Position numbers and translations under genes: made by a program. The notes below the pieces were generated by a model. That model ran no database searches, was not told the DNA's origin, and saw nothing but the letters and a program-made list of their open reading frames with translations. Below, piece by piece: positions 34,344 through 42,923 of a stretch of 64,000 bases of DNA. The stretch's first letter is position 1. Every line of letters begins with the position of its first letter. Source of the stretch: Pseudomonadales bacterium (GTDB lineage: Bacteria; Pseudomonadota; Gammaproteobacteria; Pseudomonadales; Azotimanducaceae); NCBI GenBank assembly GCA_028281885.1, contig JANQJA010000009.1:124001-188000 (forward strand), given 5' to 3'.

Positions 34344-35549
34344 CTAGTCCTGCCCGGGCGGCGCGATATTGTGTTCGAAGTCCGGTTCGGTCTGCACCGC
34401 TCCGTTTGAGATCTCCGCGTTCAACGCCGCGTACTTTCCGGTGTCAAAATCATAGCCAGCCAGACGAGGGTCGTCTGCCGAAAAGCGGTAGCTGCGGAAA
34501 ACGGCGGGCGTCGGGCCGAACTTGCTGGGTACGGTCCAGGGTGAGATGTACTCCCACACCGGCTGGTGTTTGCGCGTCACTTCGAGCAGGCGGCCGCTGG
34601 CTCCTTCAGTAATCAGGGTATTGCCATTGGGCAGACGCTGGGCGCCGCTGACCATGAAACTGTACAGGGCAAGGATGGTGGGCGCCGCGTAGGTCCACTT
34701 GAACTCATAGGTAGCGGGGTCAATTTCCACGACGCGGGACCAGCTCGGCCCCCCCTTGCGATGGCACCCGTTGTCGAAAACCAGAATGTTGCCATTGTCG
34801 AGTTGCTGGGCGTTATGCTGATGCGACAGGGCAGGGGGACCGTACTTCTTGTCGTGGTCTGTAAAGGCGTCCTCGGGTCCCCAGCGCCACTTGATGTCGC
34901 CGGTTTTGCCATCAACGATGACGATGCTGCTGGTCAGCCGGAAACTGATCAGCCAGTCCCCGTTGTCGAGGACTTCCAGTGAGTTGCTGTGGGTCCATTC
35001 CTTGCGTGTCTCCAGCGGGCAGATCACTTCCAGTTCAAAATCGAGGTGTTCCCAGGAACGCCATTCACGAATCAGCTTGCCGTCGGCATCGATCTCACGC
35101 ACCACATCGCCGAACATGAGTTCCGGATCTTCTTCATGAGGATGCCCGCCGCGTACCTGATCGCAGGCTTCTTTCGGCATGTGTTCCCACGCCAGGTAAA
35201 GTGTATTGCCGTTGTCCAGGCGGACATAGTCGTGGTGCTGATGTTCGTCGCGATGTTCCCAAAGCACATTGCTGTTCTGATCCAGTTCCATCATGGCGCC
35301 GGCTGAACCGCCGATGTTTTCTCGTCCGTCCGCTTCCAGCGGTGGCAGCGTCTGGGTCAGGATGTTGCCATTGGGCAGCAGCTTGATGTGCTGAATGCCT
35401 TCTTCATGGTGCCATTGATGGACGATTCGCCCCCGCATATCGACGACGGTGGCATGGTGCCCGCGGACGGAACTGAAAAAAGTGTAACCGTCGAACGCGC
35501 CTTCTTTTGCCAGGGTCAATCCGATGGGCCGTTCAGTGAGCCACGCCAT
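34344..35549 (-). CDS. Arylsulfotransferase-like beta-propeller protein
   Basis: A 401-residue protein built of repeated blades with the DNGN or PNGN turn (for example RLDNGNTLYL, QQLDNGNILVFDNG, RLPNGNTLITEG). This is the six-bladed arrangement of bacterial arylsulfate sulfotransferases. The conserved histidine is probably that of LSHQHNAQQL. There is no obvious signal peptide, unlike periplasmic AssT, and no cognate DsbL/DsbI pair nearby. Transferase activity is therefore uncertain. Confidence 0.8.
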   Translation of the reverse strand: MAWLTERPIGLTLAKEGAFDGYTFFSSVRGHHATVVDMRGRIVHQWHHEEGIQHIKLLPNGNILTQTLPPLEADGRENIGGSAGAMMELDQNSNVLWEHRDEHQHHDYVRLDNGNTLYLAWEHMPKEACDQVRGGHPHEEDPELMFGDVVREIDADGKLIREWRSWEHLDFELEVICPLETRKEWTHSNSLEVLDNGDWLISFRLTSSIVIVDGKTGDIKWRWGPEDAFTDHDKKYGPPALSHQHNAQQLDNGNILVFDNGCHRKGGPSWSRVVEIDPATYEFKWTYAAPTILALYSFMVSGAQRLPNGNTLITEGASGRLLEVTRKHQPVWEYISPWTVPSKFGPTPAVFRSYRFSADDPRLAGYDFDTGKYAALNAEISNGAVQTEPDFEHNIAPPGQD

Positions 35550-35679
35550 GACAAATTCTCTGTGTCGGGTATCGGGATGGGTAATGTATCTTTGTTCGCG
35601 CTGAATGTCCTGATCGAGGTCTATGCTTCAGTCGTGCTGACGTTTCCGAAAAGGAGCGATCAGTACCGTTGCGCGGATG

Positions 35680-36483
35680 CTATGAGATCGTCCAGTCCGG
35701 TGCCCGTTTCTCGGCGAAGGCGCGTGGCCCTTCGGTCCGATGACCGCTGATTTCCCACTTTCGATACGAGTCATTCTCCGAGTAGTAGGCCTGCGGCAGT
35801 GCCATATCCAGTCCGCGCATGGCCGATTCCTTGATCGCCCGAATCGCTACCGGTGAGCAGCGCAGGATATCGGGAATCCACTCCTGTTCGACTGTTTCCC
35901 GAAGGCTTGGGCCCGGTACGAGCTGCGTGACCAGACCGAGCTCGTAGGCGCGCTCGGCAGACATGTGACGCCCCGTCATGAGGTATCCCATGGCAACCTT
36001 GATGGGAATCTGCCGGGGTAACCGGACCGCGCCGCCGGAACCGGGATAAAGACCGCGTCGTGCTTCCGGCAGGCCAAGTTCGGCATGATCGGCGGCAACG
36101 ATAATATCGCAGGCGAGTGCCAGCTCCAGACCGCCGCCCAGCGCGAAGCCGTTGACCATGGCAATGACGGGCTTGGGACAATACCAGCGCTCAACCATTG
36201 GATGCGTCTGGTCTTTCATACGATCCCACTCCGCTTTCTGTTCCTCGGATGCCTCTCTTTCCAGCGCCCGTTCTTTTAGATCGGCGCCGGCGCTGAAAGC
36301 GCGTTCTCCGGCGCCCGTCAGCACGGCAAGCCAGATATCGTCATTGGCCTCCACCTCGTTGAAGATTTCGGAAAGCTCCCAGCGCATCCGGGTATTGATG
36401 GCATTCAGCGATGCCGGCCGGTTCAGGGTGATCCAGGCGACGTGGTCCCGGATTTCAAACAGGGTGACTTCGAGATCGATCAT
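35680..36483 (-). CDS. Enoyl-CoA hydratase/isomerase family protein
   Basis: A 267-residue crotonase-fold enzyme. FSAGADLKERAL and NGFALGGGLELALACD form the acyl-CoA and oxyanion sites, and LPEARRGLYPGSGGAVRLPR holds the first catalytic glutamate. The second glutamate of classical hydratases appears to be glycine in VAMGYLMTG. This argues for isomerase, hydrolase or another crotonase chemistry. The gene stands alone between the propeller-protein gene and a 218-bp gap. Confidence 0.88.
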   Translation of the reverse strand: MIDLEVTLFEIRDHVAWITLNRPASLNAINTRMRWELSEIFNEVEANDDIWLAVLTGAGERAFSAGADLKERALEREASEEQKAEWDRMKDQTHPMVERWYCPKPVIAMVNGFALGGGLELALACDIIVAADHAELGLPEARRGLYPGSGGAVRLPRQIPIKVAMGYLMTGRHMSAERAYELGLVTQLVPGPSLRETVEQEWIPDILRCSPVAIRAIKESAMRGLDMALPQAYYSENDSYRKWEISGHRTEGPRAFAEKRAPDWTIS

Positions 36484-36701
36484 GGCGCTGCCTCTCTTTT
36501 GATCATTGTTTCACCTTATGTCAGCGGTTAGCCAAGATAAATATCTGTGGTTCGAAGGATGGTCCAATCCGCTGAATCATGAATATCCGATAAATATTTA
36601 CCGAATTGGTTGCTAAATGAACAGTGGCAGGCAGGACGGCATTGTGACATCCGGACAAACTGACTATTGTTTTCACTCCGTAATCGGAAGAGGGACCTTT
36701 G

Positions 36702-37136
36702 ATGAAATTGCGACATGGAATGTTAATGACGTTGTTGCCGTTGTTTGCCGGTTGTGAGTTGTTCCAGCAACAAGAAGAACAGCAGGCACAGCCCCGGGCG
36801 GAAGTTGAACTGACCCATGCGGACCAGCGCCCCGGAACCAACCAGCGTACCCGTCAGGCCAATGTGGATTGTGTGCCGGGTCGTCGTGTCACCGTCTATG
36901 TGGAATTGACGGGTAACTTCGTTCGCGGCCAGCACGATTCACTGATTGGCGAAGCGCTCTGCGATGGTGTCGTGGTAGCTGATGCCAATGTGGCAACGCG
37001 CCAGACCGGCATTATTGAGGTGGACTCGGATCAGGGTACGCAAACCAGTGGGCCTGCCGCCTGCCGTGCCTCCTGGGCATTTATTACGCCAAGCCCCAAC
37101 CCACCGGCCTGGAAGGTGAAGTGCACCTTTGATTAA
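36702..37136 (+). CDS. Small lipoprotein, function unknown
   Basis: A 144-residue exported protein with a lipobox: MKLRHGMLMTLLPLFAGC, cleaved before Cys18. The mature part begins with a Gln/Glu-rich linker. It has three further cysteines (VDCVPGRR, EALCDGV, AACRASW), plus KVKC at the end, so two disulfides are possible. I know no homologue family. The 218-bp region upstream shows no promoter I can defend. Confidence 0.65.
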   Translation: MKLRHGMLMTLLPLFAGCELFQQQEEQQAQPRAEVELTHADQRPGTNQRTRQANVDCVPGRRVTVYVELTGNFVRGQHDSLIGEALCDGVVVADANVATRQTGIIEVDSDQGTQTSGPAACRASWAFITPSPNPPAWKVKCTFD

Positions 37137-37167
37137 AGCCTGTTAGCAAAAAGCAGGAACAGGATAC

Positions 37168-37199
37168 CGGCTCAGGACGACCAGGGTTGTCCTGAGCCG
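37168..37199. terminator. Hairpin between convergent genes
   Basis: An 11-bp perfect stem, CGGCTCAGGAC and GTCCTGAGCCG, with a 10-base loop that can pair further. It lies between the lipoprotein gene and the convergent lactonase-like gene. No T-run follows on either strand, so it may be a bidirectional transcript-end structure rather than a classical intrinsic terminator. Confidence 0.6.
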
Positions 37200-37221
37200 T
37201 GTCGCCAGACGCAGGTCTAAT

Positions 37222-37974
37222 TCAGGTTAGCGGTTTACCATCGATCCCGGCCCACTGTTCGGCATCGTGGCTAAAGATCAGCGTTGCGCCTTTCCGCGCA
37301 AACTGGCGCAGCGTTTCCATGGATTTGCGTTGCAGGTCCAGGTCGTAGCCAAATGGTGGTACGAGGTCTTCTTCCAGCATGCGCCGCCAGTAGCAGCAGT
37401 CACCGGTCAACACCACCGTACCGCTTTCCAGTTCGACCTTCAGCGACTGATGTCCGATGGTATGTCCTGGTGTCGGGATGCAGATCACGGTACTGTCACC
37501 GAACAGGTCATGCAGTCCTTCGACTTCTTCTACATCATGACCGAGATCAAAATCGCACGCGCGGTACGACGCATTGTTTCTGAATCTTTCCGTGGTGCGA
37601 CTTTCCCATTCAGCCTTTTGCACCACGATACGACCGTTAGGAACGGCAGCAGTACCACCGCAGTGATCAAAGTGAAGATGGCTAAAGACGATGTGGGTAA
37701 TTTTCGCGGGGTCGATGCCCTGGCTCTCGATAGCGCCTTTCAGGTCATGTTCCATATCAATCTGATAGAACACCTTCGAAAGTGAGCCGAGGCGTGCCGC
37801 ACTGGTTTGCAGTTCGGCATGCAGGCCTGTATCGAAGATGACCAGGCCCTTCGGATGTTCGATGATCCAGCAGGCGATCGGGAAACGCATCTCGCTGGTG
37901 GCATCCTCAGACAGTGCACCGGCCTTGCTGGTCATAAATCCGGATTCGACCGGAATCAGGCGGATCTGGGGCAT
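37222..37974 (-). CDS. Metallo-beta-lactamase-fold lactonase-like hydrolase (AHL lactonase family)
   Basis: A 250-residue zinc hydrolase with the full ligand motif SHLHFDHCGG (His99, His101, Asp103, His104). Further ligands are probably His in PTPGHTIGH and in FSHDAEQW, with the bridging Asp in LTGDCCYW. The family includes AiiA/AttM lactonases that open N-acyl homoserine lactones. Many members act on other lactones, so quorum quenching is only a possibility. It is divergent from the LLM oxidoreductase gene. Confidence 0.83.
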   Translation of the reverse strand: MPQIRLIPVESGFMTSKAGALSEDATSEMRFPIACWIIEHPKGLVIFDTGLHAELQTSAARLGSLSKVFYQIDMEHDLKGAIESQGIDPAKITHIVFSHLHFDHCGGTAAVPNGRIVVQKAEWESRTTERFRNNASYRACDFDLGHDVEEVEGLHDLFGDSTVICIPTPGHTIGHQSLKVELESGTVVLTGDCCYWRRMLEEDLVPPFGYDLDLQRKSMETLRQFARKGATLIFSHDAEQWAGIDGKPLT

Positions 37975-38133
37975 AGGGGGTTTTGCCTGCTCAAGTGCCC
38001 ATCAAGAATACACGGTTTTTTGCACGCAGTGAGCCTGAGCGAAGCGGGGAGAGCCTGCGGGACTGTTGAGCAATTGACAGGTTGGCGATACCCGGCGCAT
38101 TCTCAGAAGCCATCTTTGGCTCTCGGACAAGTT

Positions 38134-39198
38134 ATGGAAATCTGGACCTCGGCGGCTGATGCTGCCCATCGATTCCCGGAAATTGCGCAACGCGCGGAAC
38201 AGGAAGGCTGGACCGGCATCACGACCGTTGATTCTCAAAACCTGGCCCAGGACCCCTATGTCTGCCTGGCGCTGGGTGTCCAGGCGACGGATCAATTGAA
38301 AGTCATGACGTCGGTGACCAATACCGTAACGCGGGCACCGGCGGTAACGGCAGGTGCGGCAATGACGGTGCAGGCACTTTCACGCGGTCGAATGGTGTTA
38401 GGCATTGGTCGGGGCGACAGCGCACTGGCGCACCTGGGCAGAGCACCGACCCGGCTGAAGTGGTTTGAGCGATATTTGAAGTCGCTGCAGACTTACCTTC
38501 GTGGTGAATTCGTCCCCTTTGATGAAACCCTGCTGCCAGGGGAATCATCAAAGCCCGTTGAGACACTGGATCTTGCGGATCGTCCCGATGCCAGCGCGAT
38601 CACCTGGGCAGGGAATGTCAGCAAGGTGCCGGTGGAAATCGCTTCGACCGGTGCCAAGGTGATCGGCATTGCGGCTCGTCACGCCGACCGCATCATGTTT
38701 GCGCTGGGTGCCGAGGTCGAGCGTCTCAAGTGGGGCATCGAGACGGCGAGGGCCAGTGCGAAAGAAGCAGGTCGCGATCCCGACAGTCTTTTATTTGGTG
38801 CGTATGTCAATCTGGTCTGTCATGAAGACCTTGAGATCGCCCGCAGGCTGGGTCGTTCGGGCACGAGTCTGTTTGCAAGATTCTCGGTCATGCACGGCAA
38901 GGTGTCCGGTCCGGCCAGTGAATCGGAGCAGGCTGTGTTCAATAACGTGCATGATCGTTATGACATGAACAAACATGCCCAGGCAGACGGCGCCCAGACC
39001 ACGGCACTGACCGACGACTTCATGGATCACTTCGCCATCATCGGCAGCGCCGAGCTGTGCGTTGAGCGACTCAAGGCAGTCGAAGCATTGGGCATCAGCA
39101 AGGTTTCAATCTCGGGTCCGAACTTCCGTGCCCAGACTGATGAGGGCAGGGAGGCGGCACAGAACTTTGTCCAGCTGGTGATGCCGGAAGTCAGCTAA
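38134..39198 (+). CDS. LLM-class flavin-dependent oxidoreductase (copy 1)
   Basis: A 354-residue luciferase-like TIM-barrel enzyme. MEIWTSAADAAHRF, TSVTNTVTRAPAVTAGA, LGIGRGDSALAHLGRAP, VEIASTGAKVIGIAARHADR and FARFSVMHG follow one subfamily closely. Its actinobacterial members are called F420-dependent. Whether this organism uses F420 or FMN cannot be read here. The ATG at 38134 gives the conserved N-terminus; the frame is open for another 109 codons upstream but without homology. The ribosome site is weak. Confidence 0.85.
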   Translation: MEIWTSAADAAHRFPEIAQRAEQEGWTGITTVDSQNLAQDPYVCLALGVQATDQLKVMTSVTNTVTRAPAVTAGAAMTVQALSRGRMVLGIGRGDSALAHLGRAPTRLKWFERYLKSLQTYLRGEFVPFDETLLPGESSKPVETLDLADRPDASAITWAGNVSKVPVEIASTGAKVIGIAARHADRIMFALGAEVERLKWGIETARASAKEAGRDPDSLLFGAYVNLVCHEDLEIARRLGRSGTSLFARFSVMHGKVSGPASESEQAVFNNVHDRYDMNKHAQADGAQTTALTDDFMDHFAIIGSAELCVERLKAVEALGISKVSISGPNFRAQTDEGREAAQNFVQLVMPEVS

Positions 39199-39237
39199 CC
39201 CCGGGTAGCGTGTGAAGTGATGCAGGGGCGCAATGCA

Positions 39238-39660
39238 ATGAATACTTTACTGATAGTCGTCGTCGGCATCATCCTTGTTCTGTTGGCGGCTGGCATGTAC
39301 CGCAGTCACATCACCAACGCGCGGGTCATCGACGACCTGAAAGCGAATCCGTCCGGCGAGCGCGCGGCCAGGGTGATGATACTGACCTTCCCCAGCGGAA
39401 GAGAACTGCCGGTCAATTATCTGAAAGAGGGCAATCAGGTATTTGCCGGTGCTGACGGTCCATGGTGGCGCGCCTTTCGCGAAGGCAACGTGCCGGTCAA
39501 GGTGCTGATCCAGGGCGAAACATTGTCAGGACACGCCAGGACCGTGATGGACGACAAGGACTACACCCTCGAGGTGTTCGCGCGACTACGTCCCGACGTG
39601 CCGAGATGGTTGCCATTTTGGCTGAATGCCTATCTGGTGGTCATCGATCTGGACGACTAG
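39238..39660 (+). CDS. Membrane-anchored split-barrel-like hypothetical protein
   Basis: A 140-residue protein with an N-terminal membrane helix (about residues 3-21). The soluble part has TFPSGRELPVNYLKEGNQVF, DGPWWRAFREGNVPVKVLI and GETLSGHARTV. That is the pattern of the flavin/F420-binding split barrel (DUF385/nitroreductase-like), where the W-W/R region contacts cofactor. It is 39 bp downstream of the LLM oxidoreductase, so co-transcription is likely. Cofactor binding is inferred. Confidence 0.6.
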   Translation: MNTLLIVVVGIILVLLAAGMYRSHITNARVIDDLKANPSGERAARVMILTFPSGRELPVNYLKEGNQVFAGADGPWWRAFREGNVPVKVLIQGETLSGHARTVMDDKDYTLEVFARLRPDVPRWLPFWLNAYLVVIDLDD

Positions 39661-39966
39661 TCAGCCGTCACCTTGCATCGCTTCATCGACGGCTTTCATG
39701 GCTTCTTCGGCCGACTTCTCGGCCTCCTGGGCCACCTGTTCGGCGGTGTTCATGGCGTCCTGAAGACCCTTCACCATCGAGTCGTGGGCATCGGTCATGC
39801 CTTCCTCCATCTCGTGGCCGACGTGATCCATGGTGTCCGACATCTCGGCGGCCATTTCATCAATGGCCTTGCCGGCTTCTGCGCCAACTTCCTCGGCGGA
39901 TTGGCTCGAGTCCCCGCATCCGGTCAGTAGTATGACCACCAAAAATCCCAATGCTGATCTAATCAT
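39661..39966 (-). CDS. Small acidic lipoprotein
   Basis: A 101-residue exported protein with a lipobox in VVILLTGC; Cys17 would be lipidated. The mature part is almost entirely helical and rich in Ala, Glu, Asp and Met (for example EEVGAEAGKAIDEMAAEM and AEKSAEEAMKAVDEAM), like a long coiled coil. The stop codon abuts the stop of the convergent gene at 39660. Function is unknown. Confidence 0.65.
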   Translation of the reverse strand: MIRSALGFLVVILLTGCGDSSQSAEEVGAEAGKAIDEMAAEMSDTMDHVGHEMEEGMTDAHDSMVKGLQDAMNTAEQVAQEAEKSAEEAMKAVDEAMQGDG

Positions 39967-40109
39967 GTCGTTAACGTCCTGATGGTTTTACGTTTTCAAT
40001 TCCGAATTCGCCGTCTACTTTGATCCCTTCTATGTTATTTTGCCAGAGCAAACTGTTCAGGTGACCTTGGCGCCTGACACCAATCCCCTAGCTTTCATTG
40101 AGGAATGAG

Positions 40110-41795
40110 ATGACCCAGCAAACCATGAATGGCGGCCAGTTAGCTGCACGAACCCTGAAAGAGGCAGGCATCAGTGTCGTGTTTGGCGTTCATGGCGGAC
40201 ACCTTGATAGTTTTCTGATGGGCTGCGCCGAGCAGGACATCCGCGTGGTCGATTGTCGTCACGAGGCAGCGGCGGTTCACGCGGCAGACGGTTATACCCG
40301 GTCAACGAATCGGCTGGGCGTTGCGTTCGTCACCTCGGGTCCGGGTCTCACCAATGGCCTGGCCGGCATTACGAATGCGGCTGCCGATGAAGTGCCGGTA
40401 CTCGTCATCACCAGTTCTTCGCCCATCCGGGAACTGGAAACCCGGGAGTTGCAGGGCGGACTGGAACTGACCGCAATGTTGGGACCAGTGACTCGTTGGA
40501 CGCGCAAGATTCTCGCCGCCGAAAGAACACCGGACATGGTGTCGCTGGCGATCAGACACGCGTTGTCGAAACGCGGACCGGTGGTGATCGACATTCCGAT
40601 CGATATTGCCTTTACGCCGGTGGAACTGTCGTCGCTGCCGACCCACGGCAGTCCACTGGTCGATTCACTGGTTGCCGCTTCGCAGGATTCGATCGACGCG
40701 GCCGCGCGTCTGCTGGAAGCGGCCGAACGACCGGTGATGGTAGTTGGCGAAGGCGCGCTCGTTGAAAATATCCGCGCCGAGGTTATCGAGTTTGCCGAAC
40801 GCACGGGGATACCGGTGTTCAATGCGTCGCTGGCACCGCACGGACTACCCGCCGATCACCCGCTGAGCGGGCGCGCCACTTCCGGTATTGGCGCGCTCGA
40901 TCCCGCGCCCGATCTTGTGCTGCTGGCCGGCGCCAGGCAGGGCATGCAAACCAGTGGCCGCGCCGGACTCGGCCGCGGTGCGAAGGTGATTCAGATCGAC
41001 CCGGATCCGGTTGAGATTGGTCGACTGTATCCCGTGGCGCAGTCACTGGTCGGTAATCTGGGACCGACATTAACGGCGCTTGCCGCTTCAGGAAACTGGC
41101 CGGACCGATCAGCCTGGGCGGCGACTGCAACAGTGCTGCGTGAGAGCCCTTTTGTGAATGCAGACGATCCTGCGGACGGTATGCATCCCCACCGGGCAAG
41201 CGCAGAAATCGTCAAGGCGATTCCTGACGATACCATTATGGTGTACGACGGTGGTGAGTCGCGGCTCTGGTTTTCCGGCGCGCTTGGCAAGAAACGGATT
41301 CATACACACCTGAACCTCGGGTACCAGGGGCATCTCGGTATCGGGCAGGGGTACGCGATCGGTGCGCAAGTTGCGCACCCTGACAAACGCGTTATCCAGG
41401 TCGCTGGCGACGGCGCTATCGCGTTTAATATTCAGGAATGGGACACCATGGTTCGCCACCAGCTGCCGATCGTGACGATTGTCTATAACAATGCCTGTTG
41501 GGGGATGTCTATTCACGGTCAGCATGCGGTTTACGGTAAGGATGTGGCGACCACACTGGCACCGACGGCGTACGAAAAGGTTGGTGAAGGTTTTGGCGCA
41601 CACGGCGAGTTCGTCGAGTCGGTCGACGAGATCGGCCCCGCTATCGAACGTGCCCTTGCGTCAGGCAAACCGGCGGTGATCAACCTGAGAACTTCCGGCG
41701 AAGTGGTTCATCCGGTAACCATGTCACTGCTGGGCGATATTCATGCGAAGGACCAGATTGTGGTCCCGTACTACCAGAACCTGCCGAAGAAGTAG
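40110..41795 (+). CDS. Thiamine diphosphate-dependent enzyme (acetolactate synthase-like)
   Basis: A 561-residue member of the pyruvate-oxidase/acetolactate-synthase/benzaldehyde-lyase superfamily. The N-terminal Pyr domain has the activating glutamate Glu52 in CRHEAAAVHAADGY. The C-terminal PP domain has the ThDP-Mg motif GDGAIAFNIQEWDT ending in NNACWG. The linking middle domain has no clear FAD signature. It may make or cleave acyloins or decarboxylate a 2-oxo acid. No small regulatory ALS subunit is nearby, which argues against a biosynthetic role. AGGA 6 bases before the ATG at 40110 supports the start. Confidence 0.85.
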   Translation: MTQQTMNGGQLAARTLKEAGISVVFGVHGGHLDSFLMGCAEQDIRVVDCRHEAAAVHAADGYTRSTNRLGVAFVTSGPGLTNGLAGITNAAADEVPVLVITSSSPIRELETRELQGGLELTAMLGPVTRWTRKILAAERTPDMVSLAIRHALSKRGPVVIDIPIDIAFTPVELSSLPTHGSPLVDSLVAASQDSIDAAARLLEAAERPVMVVGEGALVENIRAEVIEFAERTGIPVFNASLAPHGLPADHPLSGRATSGIGALDPAPDLVLLAGARQGMQTSGRAGLGRGAKVIQIDPDPVEIGRLYPVAQSLVGNLGPTLTALAASGNWPDRSAWAATATVLRESPFVNADDPADGMHPHRASAEIVKAIPDDTIMVYDGGESRLWFSGALGKKRIHTHLNLGYQGHLGIGQGYAIGAQVAHPDKRVIQVAGDGAIAFNIQEWDTMVRHQLPIVTIVYNNACWGMSIHGQHAVYGKDVATTLAPTAYEKVGEGFGAHGEFVESVDEIGPAIERALASGKPAVINLRTSGEVVHPVTMSLLGDIHAKDQIVVPYYQNLPKK

Positions 41796-41818
41796 GCCAA
41801 CTTAGAGAGGGACTCACC

Positions 41819-42877
41819 ACGAAAGCAGCAGTCGTTTGCGGTAACAGGATTACCGTCGAAACCTTGCCTGACCCCGAGCCGGTATCGGGCAAACTGGTTG
41901 TTGAACCACTTGCCGCCGGTATCTGCGGCAGCGATCTGCATTTGCGTCAGCAAATGCAGACCCTGTGGGAGAAAACGCCCGCCGATGCTCGCGATGAGTT
42001 GCCCAAAATCGTGCCCGGGCATGAATTTTCCGCCCGTATCGTCGCCGTGGGGCCGGACGTGGATGACTCATTCAAGGTGGGGATGCGCGTCACGGCCAAT
42101 CCTTTTACCGAAGGTGCTGCCGGCCGTGAGTGCATTGGCTTGTCGCGCAACTATTCCGGTGGTATCGCCACCCTGTCCAGGGTGGATGCGGCGAGAGCCG
42201 TGTCGGTTCCCGACAGTGTGCCGGATTCGATTGCAGCATTGACCGAACCGTTGGCGGTTGCCATTCGGGCGGTCGACGCGGCAGATCGTAATCCCGGGCC
42301 GAATCTGGTGATTGGCTGCGGTCCGGTTGGGCTGGCGGTGATTTTCGCGCTACGGGTGCAGGGGAGGGGGCCCATTGTCGCCGCCGATTTTTCTGCAACG
42401 CGACGCGCGGCGGCGGCAGCGATGGGTGCGGATGAGGTGATCGATCCGGCCGAGACATCGCCCTATGAATGCTGGTCCGGGTTGTCGTTTGAGCCCCGGC
42501 CGTCGTCGCCATTACTGGAAGACACACTCGGGCGTGTGGTTGGGGCCAACATCTTCGAATGCGTCGGTGTACCTGGCATGATCGATCAGGTCACAACGTC
42601 TGCGCCGCAGCACGCTCATGTGATTGTGGTCGGGTCCTGTAACCAGGAAGACAAATTCATCCCGCAGAAGGCCATCGTCCGGGAACTGACGCTCGAGTTC
42701 ATCTTTGCGTATCGCATGTCGCAGTTTCGAACGGCGCTTCAGCTGCTCGGCGAGCACACGGCGCTGGCGGAGCAGCTGATCACCAGCGAGTTACCGCTCA
42801 GTCAGACGCAGGAAACGTTCGATCTGCTGGGTAAACATCCCGAGCAGATCAAGGTGTTGATTAGACCGCAGCAGTAA
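41819..42877 (+). CDS. Zinc-dependent alcohol dehydrogenase family protein, apparent ACG start
   Basis: An MDR dehydrogenase of about 352 residues. Catalytic zinc ligands are visible in AAGICGSDLHL and PGHEFSA, and the cofactor fold in NLVIGCGPVGLAV. The four-cysteine structural zinc lobe is missing. The natural N-terminus of the family is M-KAAVVCGNRITVETLPDP. Here that codon is ACG at 41819, 8 bases after AGAGAGGG, and no ATG, GTG or TTG is usable until a TTG at 41864, deep in the conserved first strand. The gene therefore seems to start at ACG, or a single base differs from ATG. It lies 23 bp after the ThDP enzyme. Confidence 0.8.
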   Translation, partial: TKAAVVCGNRITVETLPDPEPVSGKLVVEPLAAGICGSDLHLRQQMQTLWEKTPADARDELPKIVPGHEFSARIVAVGPDVDDSFKVGMRVTANPFTEGAAGRECIGLSRNYSGGIATLSRVDAARAVSVPDSVPDSIAALTEPLAVAIRAVDAADRNPGPNLVIGCGPVGLAVIFALRVQGRGPIVAADFSATRRAAAAAMGADEVIDPAETSPYECWSGLSFEPRPSSPLLEDTLGRVVGANIFECVGVPGMIDQVTTSAPQHAHVIVVGSCNQEDKFIPQKAIVRELTLEFIFAYRMSQFRTALQLLGEHTALAEQLITSELPLSQTQETFDLLGKHPEQIKVLIRPQQ

Positions 42878-42923
42878 TCTGTCGAGTGTCCTGTTGCTTC
42901 TTTTATTGTGGTTTATCTTGGTG

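Noticed and set aside
37168..37199. Reading this hairpin as a classical intrinsic terminator
   Set aside because: The stem is perfect but there is no T-run on either strand, so it is kept only as a hairpin of uncertain role.
37807..38133. Upstream extension of the LLM oxidoreductase frame
   Set aside because: The extension overlaps the divergent lactonase-like gene, and homology begins at the ATG at 38134.
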